Assembly: GCA_012514835.1 (NCBI GenBank)
Contig: JAAYZM010000128.1
Location: 1 to 5,564, forward strand
Source: Actinomycetales bacterium
GTDB taxonomy: Bacteria; Actinomycetota; Actinomycetes; Actinomycetales; Cellulomonadaceae
Length of the DNA: 5,564 nt
Direction of reading: 5' to 3'
The notes below the pieces were generated by a model. It saw only the letters and a list, made by a program, of their open reading frames with translations, was not told the DNA's origin and did no database searches. Numbering within the stretch: position 1 is the first letter of the stretch; each line of letters starts with the position of its first letter. Shown here in pieces: positions 1 to 5,564 of the stretch. A program made the position numbers and the translations under genes.

Positions 1-924
1 CCGGACGAGCTCGTCGCCGACGACGGCGTCGACGTCGTCCACGTGTGCACCCCCAACGCGACGCACCGCGAGCTCGCGCTCGCAGCGCTGCGCGCGGGCA
101 AGCACGTCGTGTGCGAGAAGCCCCTCGCGACGACGCCAGCCGACGCGCTCGAGCTCGCCGAGGAGGCCCGGGCCGCCGACGTCGTCGCGACCGTCCCCTT
201 CGTCTACCGCTACCACCCGATGGTGCGCGAGGCGCGCGCCCGCCTCGCCTCGGGAGAGCTCGGGGCGATCCTGTCGCTCCAGGGCTCCTACACCCAGGAC
301 TGGCTCCTCGACGCAGCGGCGGACAACTGGCGCGTCGACCCTGCGCTCGGAGGCAGCTCGCGCGCCTTCGCGGACATCGGTTCGCACCTCGTCGACCTCG
401 TCGAGTTCGTCGCGGCCACGCGCATCACCCGCCTCGCCGCGCTCACCCGCACGGTGCATCCCGAGCGCGCGGGCGAGCCCGTCGCGACCGAGGACCTCGC
501 GGGCGTGCTCGCGGTCACCGAGGACGACGTCGTCGTCTCGCTCTTCGTCTCCCAGGTCGCTGCGGGGCGCAAGAACCGCCTCGCCTTCGAGATCTCGGGC
601 ACGCGCGCCGCGGTCGCCTTCGACCAGGAGTCCCCCGAGGTGCTGTGGCTCGGCCGGCGCACCGGTTCGCTCGAGCTCGTGCGCGACCCCGTCCAGCTCG
701 GGGCCGAGGCGACGCGCCTGTCGGTCGTGCCCGCGGGCCACCCGATGGGCTACCAGGACGCGTTCAACGCCTTCGTCGCCGACACCTACGCCGCGATCGG
801 CGGCGCCCGCCCGGAAGGCCTGCCGACCTTCGAGGACGGCGCGCGCGCGGCGCTCGTCACGGACGCCGTCGTGCGCTCGGCCGCTGCGGACGGCGCGTGG
901 GTCGAGGTCGGGGGTGCACCGTGA
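1..924 (+). CDS. Gfo/Idh/MocA-family NAD(P)-dependent oxidoreductase (5'-truncated by window edge)
   Basis: The frame is open from base 1 to a TGA at 922-924, giving 307 residues with no start inside the window. The GTG at 43 lies within the Rossmann domain and is not the real start. Seen, in window residue numbers: a Rossmann segment with TPNATH (17-22); the family CEKP motif (38-41) with the presumed catalytic Lys40; then the C-terminal alpha/beta domain with QDW (99-101), NWRVDP (109-114) and a GG-S-S-R-A-F-A-D-I-G-S-H block (117-129), giving Asp125 and His129. The K...D-x3-H arrangement matches the catalytic Lys/Asp/His of the family, as in Bacillus inositol 2-dehydrogenase. Family members usually run 340-390 residues, so roughly 55-65 residues are missing, including the GxGxxG nucleotide-binding loop. 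It is cytosolic and probably oxidises a sugar or cyclitol hydroxyl with NAD(P)+. Its TGA overlaps the start of the ABC ATPase, so it probably acts on the imported compound. The exact substrate is unknown; levoglucosan, inositol and other sugar dehydrogenases all belong to this superfamily. Confidence 0.93.
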   Translation, partial: PDELVADDGVDVVHVCTPNATHRELALAALRAGKHVVCEKPLATTPADALELAEEARAADVVATVPFVYRYHPMVREARARLASGELGAILSLQGSYTQDWLLDAAADNWRVDPALGGSSRAFADIGSHLVDLVEFVAATRITRLAALTRTVHPERAGEPVATEDLAGVLAVTEDDVVVSLFVSQVAAGRKNRLAFEISGTRAAVAFDQESPEVLWLGRRTGSLELVRDPVQLGAEATRLSVVPAGHPMGYQDAFNAFVADTYAAIGGARPEGLPTFEDGARAALVTDAVVRSAAADGAWVEVGGAP

Positions 925-2411
925 CGACGGCTCCCGTGCTCACGGCACGCGGGCTCACGAAGAGCTTCTTCGGCGTGCGCGTGCTCGACGAGGTCTCGAT
1001 CGAGGTGCGACCCGGTGAGGTGCACGGCCTCGTCGGGGAGAACGGGGCGGGCAAGAGCACGCTCATGAAGATCCTCGCGGGCGTCTACCAGCCCGACGAC
1101 GGCGAGATCCACCTCGCGGGCGAGCAGGTCGCCTTCGCGCACCCGATCGACGCGATGCACGCGGGCGTCGCGACCGTCTTCCAGGAGTTCAACCTGCTGC
1201 CCGACCGGACCGTCGCGCAGAACGTCTTCCTCGGGCGTGAGCCGCGGCGCCGCGGCGTCGTCGACGTGCGCGAGATGGCCCGGCGCACCCAGCACGTCCT
1301 CGACGAGCTCGGGGTGACCTCGGTGCGCCCCCGCGACCGCGTCGGCTCGCTGAGCGTCGCGCAGCAGCAGGTCGTCGAGATCGCGAAGGCGCTGAGCCAC
1401 GACGCGAAGGTCATCTCGATGGACGAGCCCACCGCGGCGCTCGCGGCGCACGAGGTCGAGCTGCTCTACCGCATCGTGCGATCGCTCGCCGAGCGGGGCG
1501 TGGGCGTGCTGTACGTCTCGCACCGCCTCAAGGAGGTGTTCGACCTGTGCGACACGATCACTGTCCTCAAGGACGGTCGCCTCGTCTCGAGCGGACCCGC
1601 GGACGAGCTCGGGCCCGACGAGCTCGTGCGACGCATGGTCGGCCGGTCGATCGAGAGCTACTTCCCGGGCCCCCTCGAGGGCACCGAGCGCGGGACCGAG
1701 CTGCTGCGCGTCACGGGCGGGGGCAACGCGTGGGTCGACGGGATCGACCTGAGCCTGCACGCGGGGGAGATCACTGCGGTCGCGGGCCTCCAGGGCTCGG
1801 GACGCACCGAGCTCGCCGAGGCGATCTTCGGCATCCGGCCCTTCACGCGCGGGAGCGTCGAGGTGGGCGGCCGACGCGTCCGGGTCACGAGCCCGCGCCA
1901 TGCGGCGCGGCTCGGGATCGCACTCATCACCGAGGACCGCAAGGCGACCGGGCTCTCGCTCGCGCAGTCGATCCTCGACAACGTCCTGCTCGTCATCCGC
2001 GGCGTGTTCCCCCGGCGCACCGCGCACGTGCGCCGCGAGGCCGACGCGCTCATGGCGCGCCTCGAGCTCTCGACCGACCGGCTCGACCGCGAGGTCCAGC
2101 TGCTCTCGGGCGGCAACCAGCAGAAGGTCGTGCTCGGCAAGTGGCTCGCGACCAGGCCGCGCGTCGTGATCCTCGACGAACCGACCCGGGGCATCGACGT
2201 CGGCGCGAAGGTCGCCGTCTACGACGTCATCCGTTCCCTCGCACGCGAAGGGGTCGCGATCTGCATGATCTCCTCCGAGCTACCCGAGCTGCTCGGCATC
2301 GCCGACCGTGTGCTCGTCATGCGTGACGGGCGCCTCGTCGCCGATCTCGCGCCGAGCGCGACCGAGGAAGAGGTGCTGCGGCACGCCGCAGGGGCGGAGG
2401 TGGGCGCGTGA
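921..2411 (+). CDS. Sugar ABC transporter ATP-binding protein, double-domain RbsA/MglA type
   Basis: This 496-residue protein is complete and of normal length for the family (about 500). It energises carbohydrate import at the cytoplasmic face of the membrane. NBD1: Walker A GENGAGKST (39-47), Q-loop Gln88, signature LSVAQQQ (144-150), Walker B with D168-E169, switch His201. NBD2: degenerate Walker A GLQGSGRTE (289-297, Arg295 in place of Lys), canonical signature LSGGNQQ (395-401), Walker B with D419-E420, and SSEL (451-454) where the switch His would be. In a head-to-tail arrangement, Walker A of NBD1 and the signature of NBD2 make one complete ATP site, while the other site is degenerate. 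This asymmetry is standard in the family. The GTG start at 921 overlaps the upstream TGA by 4 bases; G-rich GGGGG at 910-914 is the only, weak, Shine-Dalgarno candidate. The next in-frame GTG (936) has none, so 921 is preferred. The 3' end overlaps permease 1 by GTGA. RbsA-like describes the architecture, not proof of ribose transport. Confidence 0.97.
   Translation: MTTAPVLTARGLTKSFFGVRVLDEVSIEVRPGEVHGLVGENGAGKSTLMKILAGVYQPDDGEIHLAGEQVAFAHPIDAMHAGVATVFQEFNLLPDRTVAQNVFLGREPRRRGVVDVREMARRTQHVLDELGVTSVRPRDRVGSLSVAQQQVVEIAKALSHDAKVISMDEPTAALAAHEVELLYRIVRSLAERGVGVLYVSHRLKEVFDLCDTITVLKDGRLVSSGPADELGPDELVRRMVGRSIESYFPGPLEGTERGTELLRVTGGGNAWVDGIDLSLHAGEITAVAGLQGSGRTELAEAIFGIRPFTRGSVEVGGRRVRVTSPRHAARLGIALITEDRKATGLSLAQSILDNVLLVIRGVFPRRTAHVRREADALMARLELSTDRLDREVQLLSGGNQQKVVLGKWLATRPRVVILDEPTRGIDVGAKVAVYDVIRSLAREGVAICMISSELPELLGIADRVLVMRDGRLVADLAPSATEEEVLRHAAGAEVGA
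2396..2400 (+). promoter_or_regulatory. Ribosome-binding site of permease 1
   Basis: GGAGG lies inside the 3' end of the ATPase gene, 7 bases before the GTG at 2408. It supports the non-ATG start and the 4-base GTGA overlap. Confidence 0.8.
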
Positions 2412-3472
2412 ACCGGCTGCGCTCGCTCGACCCGACGGTCGTCGTCTACCTCGCGCTCGTCGCGGCGCTCGCGATCGGCGCACTGCTCGTGTCGACCGTC
2501 GGCCGCAACTTCTTCTCGGCGGGCAACGTCCGCGACATCCTCACCGGGATGAGCGTGCTCGGGCTCGTCGCGATCGGTCAGACGCTCGTCGTGCTGTGCT
2601 CCTCGCTCGACCTCTCGGTGCCCGTCGTCATCTCGCTGTCGAGCCTGCTCGCGGCGACGACCATGGCGGGCGACCCCGCACGCATCGTCCCGGCAGTGCT
2701 GCTCACCCTCGCCGTGGCCGCCGCGATCGGCCTGTTCAACGGGCTCGTCGTGACCAAGCTGCGGGTCAACGGGTTCATCGCGACGCTCGGCACGGGACTC
2801 ATCGTCAAGGGCTACCTCGACACGCAGTACAAGGGGACGGCCGGGACCGTGCCGTGGGAGTTCCAGCTGCTCGGCGCGACGGGTCTGGGGCCCGTGCCCG
2901 TCTCGACGATCCTCATGCTCGCGCTCGCGGCGCTCGTGTGGTTCGTGCTCGCACGGACCCGCGTGGGCCACCAGATGTTCGCGGTCGGCGGCGACCCGGT
3001 CGTCGCGCGGCTCAGCGGGCTGCACGTCGCCCGCCCCGTGATCGTCGCGCACGTCGTGTGCTCGCTCACGGCCGCAGGGGCGGGGCTCCTGCTCGCCTCG
3101 CGACTCGGCGTCGGGAGCCCGACGGTCGGCAGCCAGGGCGGCTACGACCTGCTGTCGATCGCGGCCGTCGTGCTCGGCGGGACGCTCCTGCTCGGCGGGC
3201 GCGGCTCGGTGTGGGGGACGATCGGCGGGGTCGCGATCTTCGCGGTGCTCGACAACGTCATGAGCGTCATGCAGGTCAACCCCTTCCTGAAGGACATCGT
3301 GCGCGGCGTCGTGATCGTCGCGGCGGTCGCGGTCTACACGCGCCGCACGCTCCACGCGCACCGCCCACGCTTTGGGGCGGGCGGTCCCACGGTCGACGGA
3401 CCCCTCCCGGGTCCCGCCGACGGCGCGCCCGCGACGGGGCAGCTCCCCCCGGCCGAGGAGGTGGCCCGATGA
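2408..3472 (+). CDS. Sugar ABC transporter permease 1, RbsC-type (BPD_transp_2 family)
   Basis: A complete 354-residue integral membrane protein that should form half of the translocation channel. Hydrophobic segments by eye: 11-31, 47-65, 70-88, 92-116, 164-183, 212-232, 250-265, 268-285 and 297-311. Family landmarks are the LDLS motif (67-70), the cytoplasmic loop RTRVGHQMFAVGGD...ARLSG (183-204) that resembles the ATPase-contact loop of RbsC-like proteins, and GYDLLSIAAVVLGG then LLGGRG (245-266). Where relatives usually have DLSVG, this protein has DLSVP (Pro72). The last roughly 36 residues (319-354) are a Gly/Pro/Ala-rich hydrophilic tail, extra to the usual RbsC length. The GTG start at 2408 overlaps the ATPase stop by 4 bases and has GGAGG at 2396-2400, 7 bases upstream. 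The gene ends in an ATGA overlap with permease 2. The two permeases differ clearly in sequence, so a heterodimer is inferred. Confidence 0.95.
   Translation: MNRLRSLDPTVVVYLALVAALAIGALLVSTVGRNFFSAGNVRDILTGMSVLGLVAIGQTLVVLCSSLDLSVPVVISLSSLLAATTMAGDPARIVPAVLLTLAVAAAIGLFNGLVVTKLRVNGFIATLGTGLIVKGYLDTQYKGTAGTVPWEFQLLGATGLGPVPVSTILMLALAALVWFVLARTRVGHQMFAVGGDPVVARLSGLHVARPVIVAHVVCSLTAAGAGLLLASRLGVGSPTVGSQGGYDLLSIAAVVLGGTLLLGGRGSVWGTIGGVAIFAVLDNVMSVMQVNPFLKDIVRGVVIVAAVAVYTRRTLHAHRPRFGAGGPTVDGPLPGPADGAPATGQLPPAEEVAR
3361..3414 (+). other. Two consecutive GC stem-loops in the 3' end of permease 1
   Basis: CCGCCC (3361-3366) pairs with GGGCGG (3375-3380) around an 8-base loop. Then GGACCC (3398-3403) pairs with GGGTCC (3409-3414) around a 5-base loop. 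Both stems are perfect 6-bp repeats lying in the segment that codes for the Gly/Pro-rich tail, about 40 bases upstream of the permease 2 ribosome-binding site. No T-run follows either. Function is unknown. Confidence 0.3.
3455..3461 (+). promoter_or_regulatory. Ribosome-binding site of permease 2
   Basis: GAGGAGG lies inside the 3' end of permease 1, 7 bases before the ATG at 3469. It fixes that start against the much longer open frame upstream. Confidence 0.82.
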
Positions 3473-4539
3473 GGCGTTCGCCACGGGAGGTCGCGCTCGA
3501 CCTCGTGAGCCCTCAGCGGGCGGTCTTCCTCCTGCTGGTCGTGCTGCTCGTCGCGATCGTCGTGGTCAACCCCTCGTTCGCCGAGCCGGGCCAGCTCATG
3601 CGCTTCCTGCAGCGCGTGGCCCCCGTGGCGATCGTCGCGATGGGGCAGTACTTCGTGATCGTCTCGGGCGAGTTCGACCTCTCGATGGGTTCGCTCGTCA
3701 CGGCACAGGTCGTCGGGGCGGGGGTGCTCGTGGGCCAGGACGGCTCGCGCACCGTCCCCGTGCTCGCGCTCATGCTCGCCTTCGGGGTGCTCGTGGGCCT
3801 CGTCAACGGTCTTGCGACGACCTTCCTACGGGTCCCCTCGTTCATCGTCACGCTCGGGATGATGCTCGCGCTCCTCGGCGCGGTCATGTTCTGGACGGGC
3901 GGCGCCGCGACCGGCAACCCCGCCGACGAGTTCCGCCAGATCGGGCGGGGTGGGTGGCGCGAGGTTCCCGTGCTCGACTTCGTGCCGTACGCCGTGGTGA
4001 TCCTCGTGGGACTCCTCGTGCTCGCGCTGTGGTACACCCACCGGCCCGCGGGCAAGCTGCACGTCGCGGTCGGCGACAACGTCGCGACTGCGCACCACGC
4101 GGGCGTGCGCGTGTGGTGGGTCAAGACGCGCGCCTTCGTCATCTCGAGCCTCTCGGCGACGGTCGCGGGCGTGCTCCTCGTCGGGTACGCGGGCGTCCAC
4201 CCCTCGGTCGGTCGCGGTTACGAGTTCACGGCGATCACGGCTGTCGTCCTCGGCGGCGTCGTCCTCGGGGGCGGGCGAGGCTGGATCGTCGGGGCCCTCG
4301 CGGGCGCCGTCGTCCTTGAGGCGCTGTTCGTGCTGCTCAACTACGCGGGAGTCCCTTCGACGGTGCGCTCGTCCGTGCAGGGCGTGATCATCATCGCCGC
4401 GGTCGCCTACTCCGCGCTCGACTTCCGGCGCCGCCGCAGCGGCCCGGCCACGACTTCCCCCGCCGGGGGAGACGCCGCACCCGCACCGGGGCGCGGCGGA
4501 GACACGTCCACCACGAGCCCCGCGCACAGCGGGGCGTGA
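3469..4539 (+). CDS. Sugar ABC transporter permease 2, RbsC-type (BPD_transp_2 family)
   Basis: A complete 356-residue membrane protein, probable partner of permease 1. Hydrophobic segments by eye: 17-34, 48-66, 72-90, 95-120, 124-143, 172-189, 221-241, 253-269, 271-293 and 302-316. Landmarks are SGEFDLSMGSL (66-76), matching the family DLSxGS motif; LRVPSFIVTLG (120-130); the cytoplasmic loop VAVGDN...AHHAG (199-212); and GYEFTAITAVVLGG...GGGRG (250-271). After a basic cluster at 320-323 comes a Ser/Thr/Pro/Gly-rich tail (324-356) with no recognisable domain. The ATG at 3469 overlaps the permease 1 stop (ATGA) and has GAGGAGG at 3455-3461, 7 bases upstream. The frame stays open far upstream of 3469, but that stretch is the wrong frame of permease 1 and the ATPase. 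Paired dissimilar permeases with one double ATPase are known in, for example, the E. coli YtfT/YjfF and LsrC/LsrD systems. Confidence 0.96.
   Translation: MRRSPREVALDLVSPQRAVFLLLVVLLVAIVVVNPSFAEPGQLMRFLQRVAPVAIVAMGQYFVIVSGEFDLSMGSLVTAQVVGAGVLVGQDGSRTVPVLALMLAFGVLVGLVNGLATTFLRVPSFIVTLGMMLALLGAVMFWTGGAATGNPADEFRQIGRGGWREVPVLDFVPYAVVILVGLLVLALWYTHRPAGKLHVAVGDNVATAHHAGVRVWWVKTRAFVISSLSATVAGVLLVGYAGVHPSVGRGYEFTAITAVVLGGVVLGGGRGWIVGALAGAVVLEALFVLLNYAGVPSTVRSSVQGVIIIAAVAYSALDFRRRRSGPATTSPAGGDAAPAPGRGGDTSTTSPAHSGA
4455..4471 (+). other. GC stem-loop within the 3' end of permease 2
   Basis: TCCCCC (4456-4461) pairs with GGGGGA (4465-4470) around a 3-base GCC loop, and a T-G wobble at 4455/4471 can extend the stem. 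It sits in the part coding for the low-complexity tail, 45 bases before the stem-loop at 4517. No T-run follows. Function is unknown and it may be chance in GC-rich DNA. Confidence 0.35.
4517..4535 (+). other. GC stem-loop just upstream of the binding-protein gene
   Basis: A perfect 7-bp inverted repeat, GCCCCGC (4517-4523) and GCGGGGC (4529-4535), encloses a 5-base GCACA loop. It ends two bases before the permease 2 stop codon and 7 bases before the Shine-Dalgarno of the binding-protein gene. There is no T-run after it, so it is not a Rho-independent terminator. It could protect or delimit mRNA ends and set the expression ratio of binding protein to permeases; that role is inference. In DNA this GC-rich, short stems also arise by chance. 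Confidence 0.5.
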
Positions 4540-4542
4540 CCC

Positions 4543-4548
4543 GAGGAG
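4543..4548 (+). promoter_or_regulatory. Ribosome-binding site of the binding-protein gene
   Basis: GAGGAG lies in the only true intergenic gap (4540-4556), 8 bases before ATG 4557. An ATG at 4549 directly abuts it but is followed by ACC and TGA, so 4557 is the usable start. The TGA of that two-codon frame overlaps the real ATG as TGATG. Confidence 0.82.
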
Positions 4549-4556
4549 ATGACCTG

Positions 4557-5564
4557 ATGCGACGACGCACGAAGGTCGCGGCGGTGACGGGGGCGGCAGC
4601 GCTGCTCCTGCTGACCGCCTGCACGACCGACCCGACGGTGACCCCGCCGAGCGAGAGCTCGCCGGCGGCGACGAGCGAGCCCGCCCCCGAGCCCGAGGAC
4701 AGCGACGAGCCGGGCGGCGAGGCACCCGCGAACGAGTGGTTCGACCAGGCGCTGTTCGACACGCAGTACGCGCAGCGCTCGGTGACCCCCGAGGGCCCGG
4801 CCGACCAGCCCTACCTGCAGCACATCGACGCGGAGCTGGTCGACACCTCCCAGTACGCGAGCGAGGGCGCCAAGAAGGTGTGCTTCGCGAACGCCTCGAT
4901 CTCCAACCCGTGGCGCCAGACCGGCTGGATCACGATGAACCAGCAGCTCAAGGTGCTCCAGGAGGCCGGCGTGATCTCCGAGATGGAGACGCGCGACGCG
5001 CAGGACAACGACGACACGCAGATCGCCGACATCGACTACTTCATCGCCGAGGGCGGCTGCGACGTCTTCATCATCTCGCCGAACTCGACGGCCGCGATGA
5101 CCCCCGCGGTCGAGCGTGCGTGCGAGACCGGCAAGCCTGTGGTCGTCTTCGACCGCGGCGTGCAGACCGACTGCCCCGTGACGTTCATCCACCCGATCGG
5201 TGGTTTCGCGTGGGGCATCGACACGGCCGAGTTCCTCATCGAGCACCTCGAGCCGGGCTCGAAGGTCGTCGCGCTGCGCATCCTGCCCGGGGTCGACGTG
5301 CTCGAGCAGCGCTGGGCCGCGGCCGAGAAGCTCTTCGCCGAGGCCGGCATCGAGGCCGAGGACCACTTCACGGGTGCCGACCCGGTCAAGATCAAGTCGA
5401 TCATCTCCGACGCGCTCGCCCGCGGCGAGGTGCACGGCATCTGGATGGACGCCGGTGACGGCGCCGTCGCGGCGCTCGAGGCCTTCGAGGACGCGGGGGT
5501 CGACTACCCGGTCATCACGGGCGAGGACGAGCTGAGCTTCCTGCGCAAGTGGAAGGAGACGGGC
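4557..5564 (+). CDS. Sugar ABC transporter substrate-binding lipoprotein (3'-truncated by window edge)
   Basis: The frame is open from ATG 4557 to the window end: 336 residues and no stop. Residues 1-22 form a lipoprotein signal: RRR near the N-terminus, a hydrophobic core, and lipobox LTAC (19-22), with Cys22 the expected lipidated residue. A Pro/Ser/Glu-rich linker follows (about 23-58), then a less usual segment from E60-W61-F62 to about 106, and then a type I periplasmic-binding (RbsB/GGBP-like) core starting at KKVCFANAS (106-114). Core features: SNPW (116-119); IISPNS (172-177) ending the second strand of lobe 1; VVVFDRG (195-201) with Asp199; LEQRW (249-253) with Arg252; MDAGD (297-301); and TGEDE (321-325). 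These sit where sugar-contacting N/W, D, R, D/N and D residues lie in relatives. The protein should capture the substrate at the outer face of the membrane and deliver it to the two permeases. The C-terminal part of the second lobe lies beyond the edge. GAGGAG at 4543-4548 is 8 bases before the ATG. The substrate is not identifiable. Confidence 0.95.
   Translation, partial: MRRRTKVAAVTGAAALLLLTACTTDPTVTPPSESSPAATSEPAPEPEDSDEPGGEAPANEWFDQALFDTQYAQRSVTPEGPADQPYLQHIDAELVDTSQYASEGAKKVCFANASISNPWRQTGWITMNQQLKVLQEAGVISEMETRDAQDNDDTQIADIDYFIAEGGCDVFIISPNSTAAMTPAVERACETGKPVVVFDRGVQTDCPVTFIHPIGGFAWGIDTAEFLIEHLEPGSKVVALRILPGVDVLEQRWAAAEKLFAEAGIEAEDHFTGADPVKIKSIISDALARGEVHGIWMDAGDGAVAALEAFEDAGVDYPVITGEDELSFLRKWKETG

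Noticed and set aside
43..45. GTG as the start of the dehydrogenase
   Set aside because: The residues before it (VDVVH) are the conserved Rossmann strand leading into TPNATH, so the gene begins outside the window.
45..920. In-frame upstream extension of the ATPase that would make a 788-residue protein
   Set aside because: It is an Arg/Ala-rich shadow of the dehydrogenase gene. The ATPase family N-terminus begins just after GTG 921.
786..2027. Long minus-strand open frame (413 codons) opposite the ATPase
   Set aside because: Low-complexity charged translation without motifs, fully overlapped by the clearly recognised ATPase.
2121..2355. Loss of Walker A Lys and switch His in the second nucleotide-binding domain as a sign of gene decay
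   Set aside because: The Arg in GSGRTE and SSEL in place of the His are normal for the second domain of RbsA/MglA-type ATPases.
2308..3468. In-frame upstream extension of permease 2 that would make a 743-residue fusion
   Set aside because: The extension is an Arg/Pro/Ala-rich out-of-frame reading of the ATPase end and permease 1. A good ribosome-binding site and family alignment put the start at 3469.
2219..3484. Long minus-strand open frame (421 codons) opposite permease 1
   Set aside because: It mirrors the codon structure of the plus-strand gene, gives an Arg/Asp/Glu/His-rich protein without a domain, and runs across three real genes. Long antisense frames are expected at this GC content.
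4517..4535. Rho-independent terminator after permease 2
   Set aside because: The stem-loop has no following T-run and the next gene of the same system starts 21 bases after it.
4549..4557. Two-codon upstream frame ATG-ACC-TGA overlapping the binding-protein start
   Set aside because: The Shine-Dalgarno GAGGAG directly abuts this ATG, too close for initiation, while its spacing to ATG 4557 is ideal. Probably incidental.
4557..4622. Twin-arginine export signal on the binding protein
   Set aside because: The N-terminal RRR is followed by TKVA and lacks the hydrophobic residues of the RRxFLK motif. An ordinary lipoprotein signal with LTAC explains it.
4407..5435. Long minus-strand open frame opposite the binding-protein gene
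   Set aside because: The plus-strand frame has a lipobox, a ribosome-binding site and the binding-protein fold; the antisense translation is a repetitive Leu/Arg/Asp/Val-rich string.
1..5564. CRISPR arrays, tRNA/rRNA genes, insertion sequences, attachment sites or defence genes
   Set aside because: Nearly every base lies in one of five coding genes; no direct-repeat arrays, transposase motifs, RNA gene signatures or terminal inverted repeats were seen.

Overview
This window is strongly GC-rich, almost every third codon position is G or C, and CTC/GTC/GCG codons dominate. GTG starts and 4-base stop/start overlaps are common. This fits a high-GC actinobacterium, perhaps a Micrococcales genus of the Cellulomonas/Oerskovia kind. 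The taxonomic guess rests on composition and family resemblance only.

The window is one tightly packed plus-strand operon fragment with no gene on the minus strand. In order it holds: the 3' part of a Gfo/Idh/MocA-family NAD(P)-dependent oxidoreductase (1-924, start off the left edge); a complete double-domain sugar ABC ATPase of the RbsA/MglA type (921-2411); two different complete RbsC-type permeases (2408-3472 and 3469-4539); and the first 336 residues of a sugar-binding lipoprotein (4557-5564, running off the right edge). The first four genes are joined by 4-base overlaps (GTGA, GTGA, ATGA). Only the binding-protein gene is separated, by 17 bases that hold a strong Shine-Dalgarno. No gap exceeds 17 bases, so there is no unexplained noncoding stretch. 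The operon promoter and terminator lie outside the window.

Together the genes describe a carbohydrate (or cyclitol) uptake and oxidation module. The lipoprotein captures the substrate outside the membrane, the two permeases probably form a heterodimeric channel, the two-headed ATPase drives transport, and the dehydrogenase oxidises the imported compound or a derivative. The substrate cannot be read from the sequence.

No undescribed system is apparent. The points most worth a second look are strong GC hairpins in the 3' ends of both permease genes, above all one directly upstream of the binding-protein ribosome-binding site. Others are the low-complexity cytoplasmic tails encoded there, an unusual Pro in a conserved motif of the first permease, and a long N-terminal extension on the binding protein.
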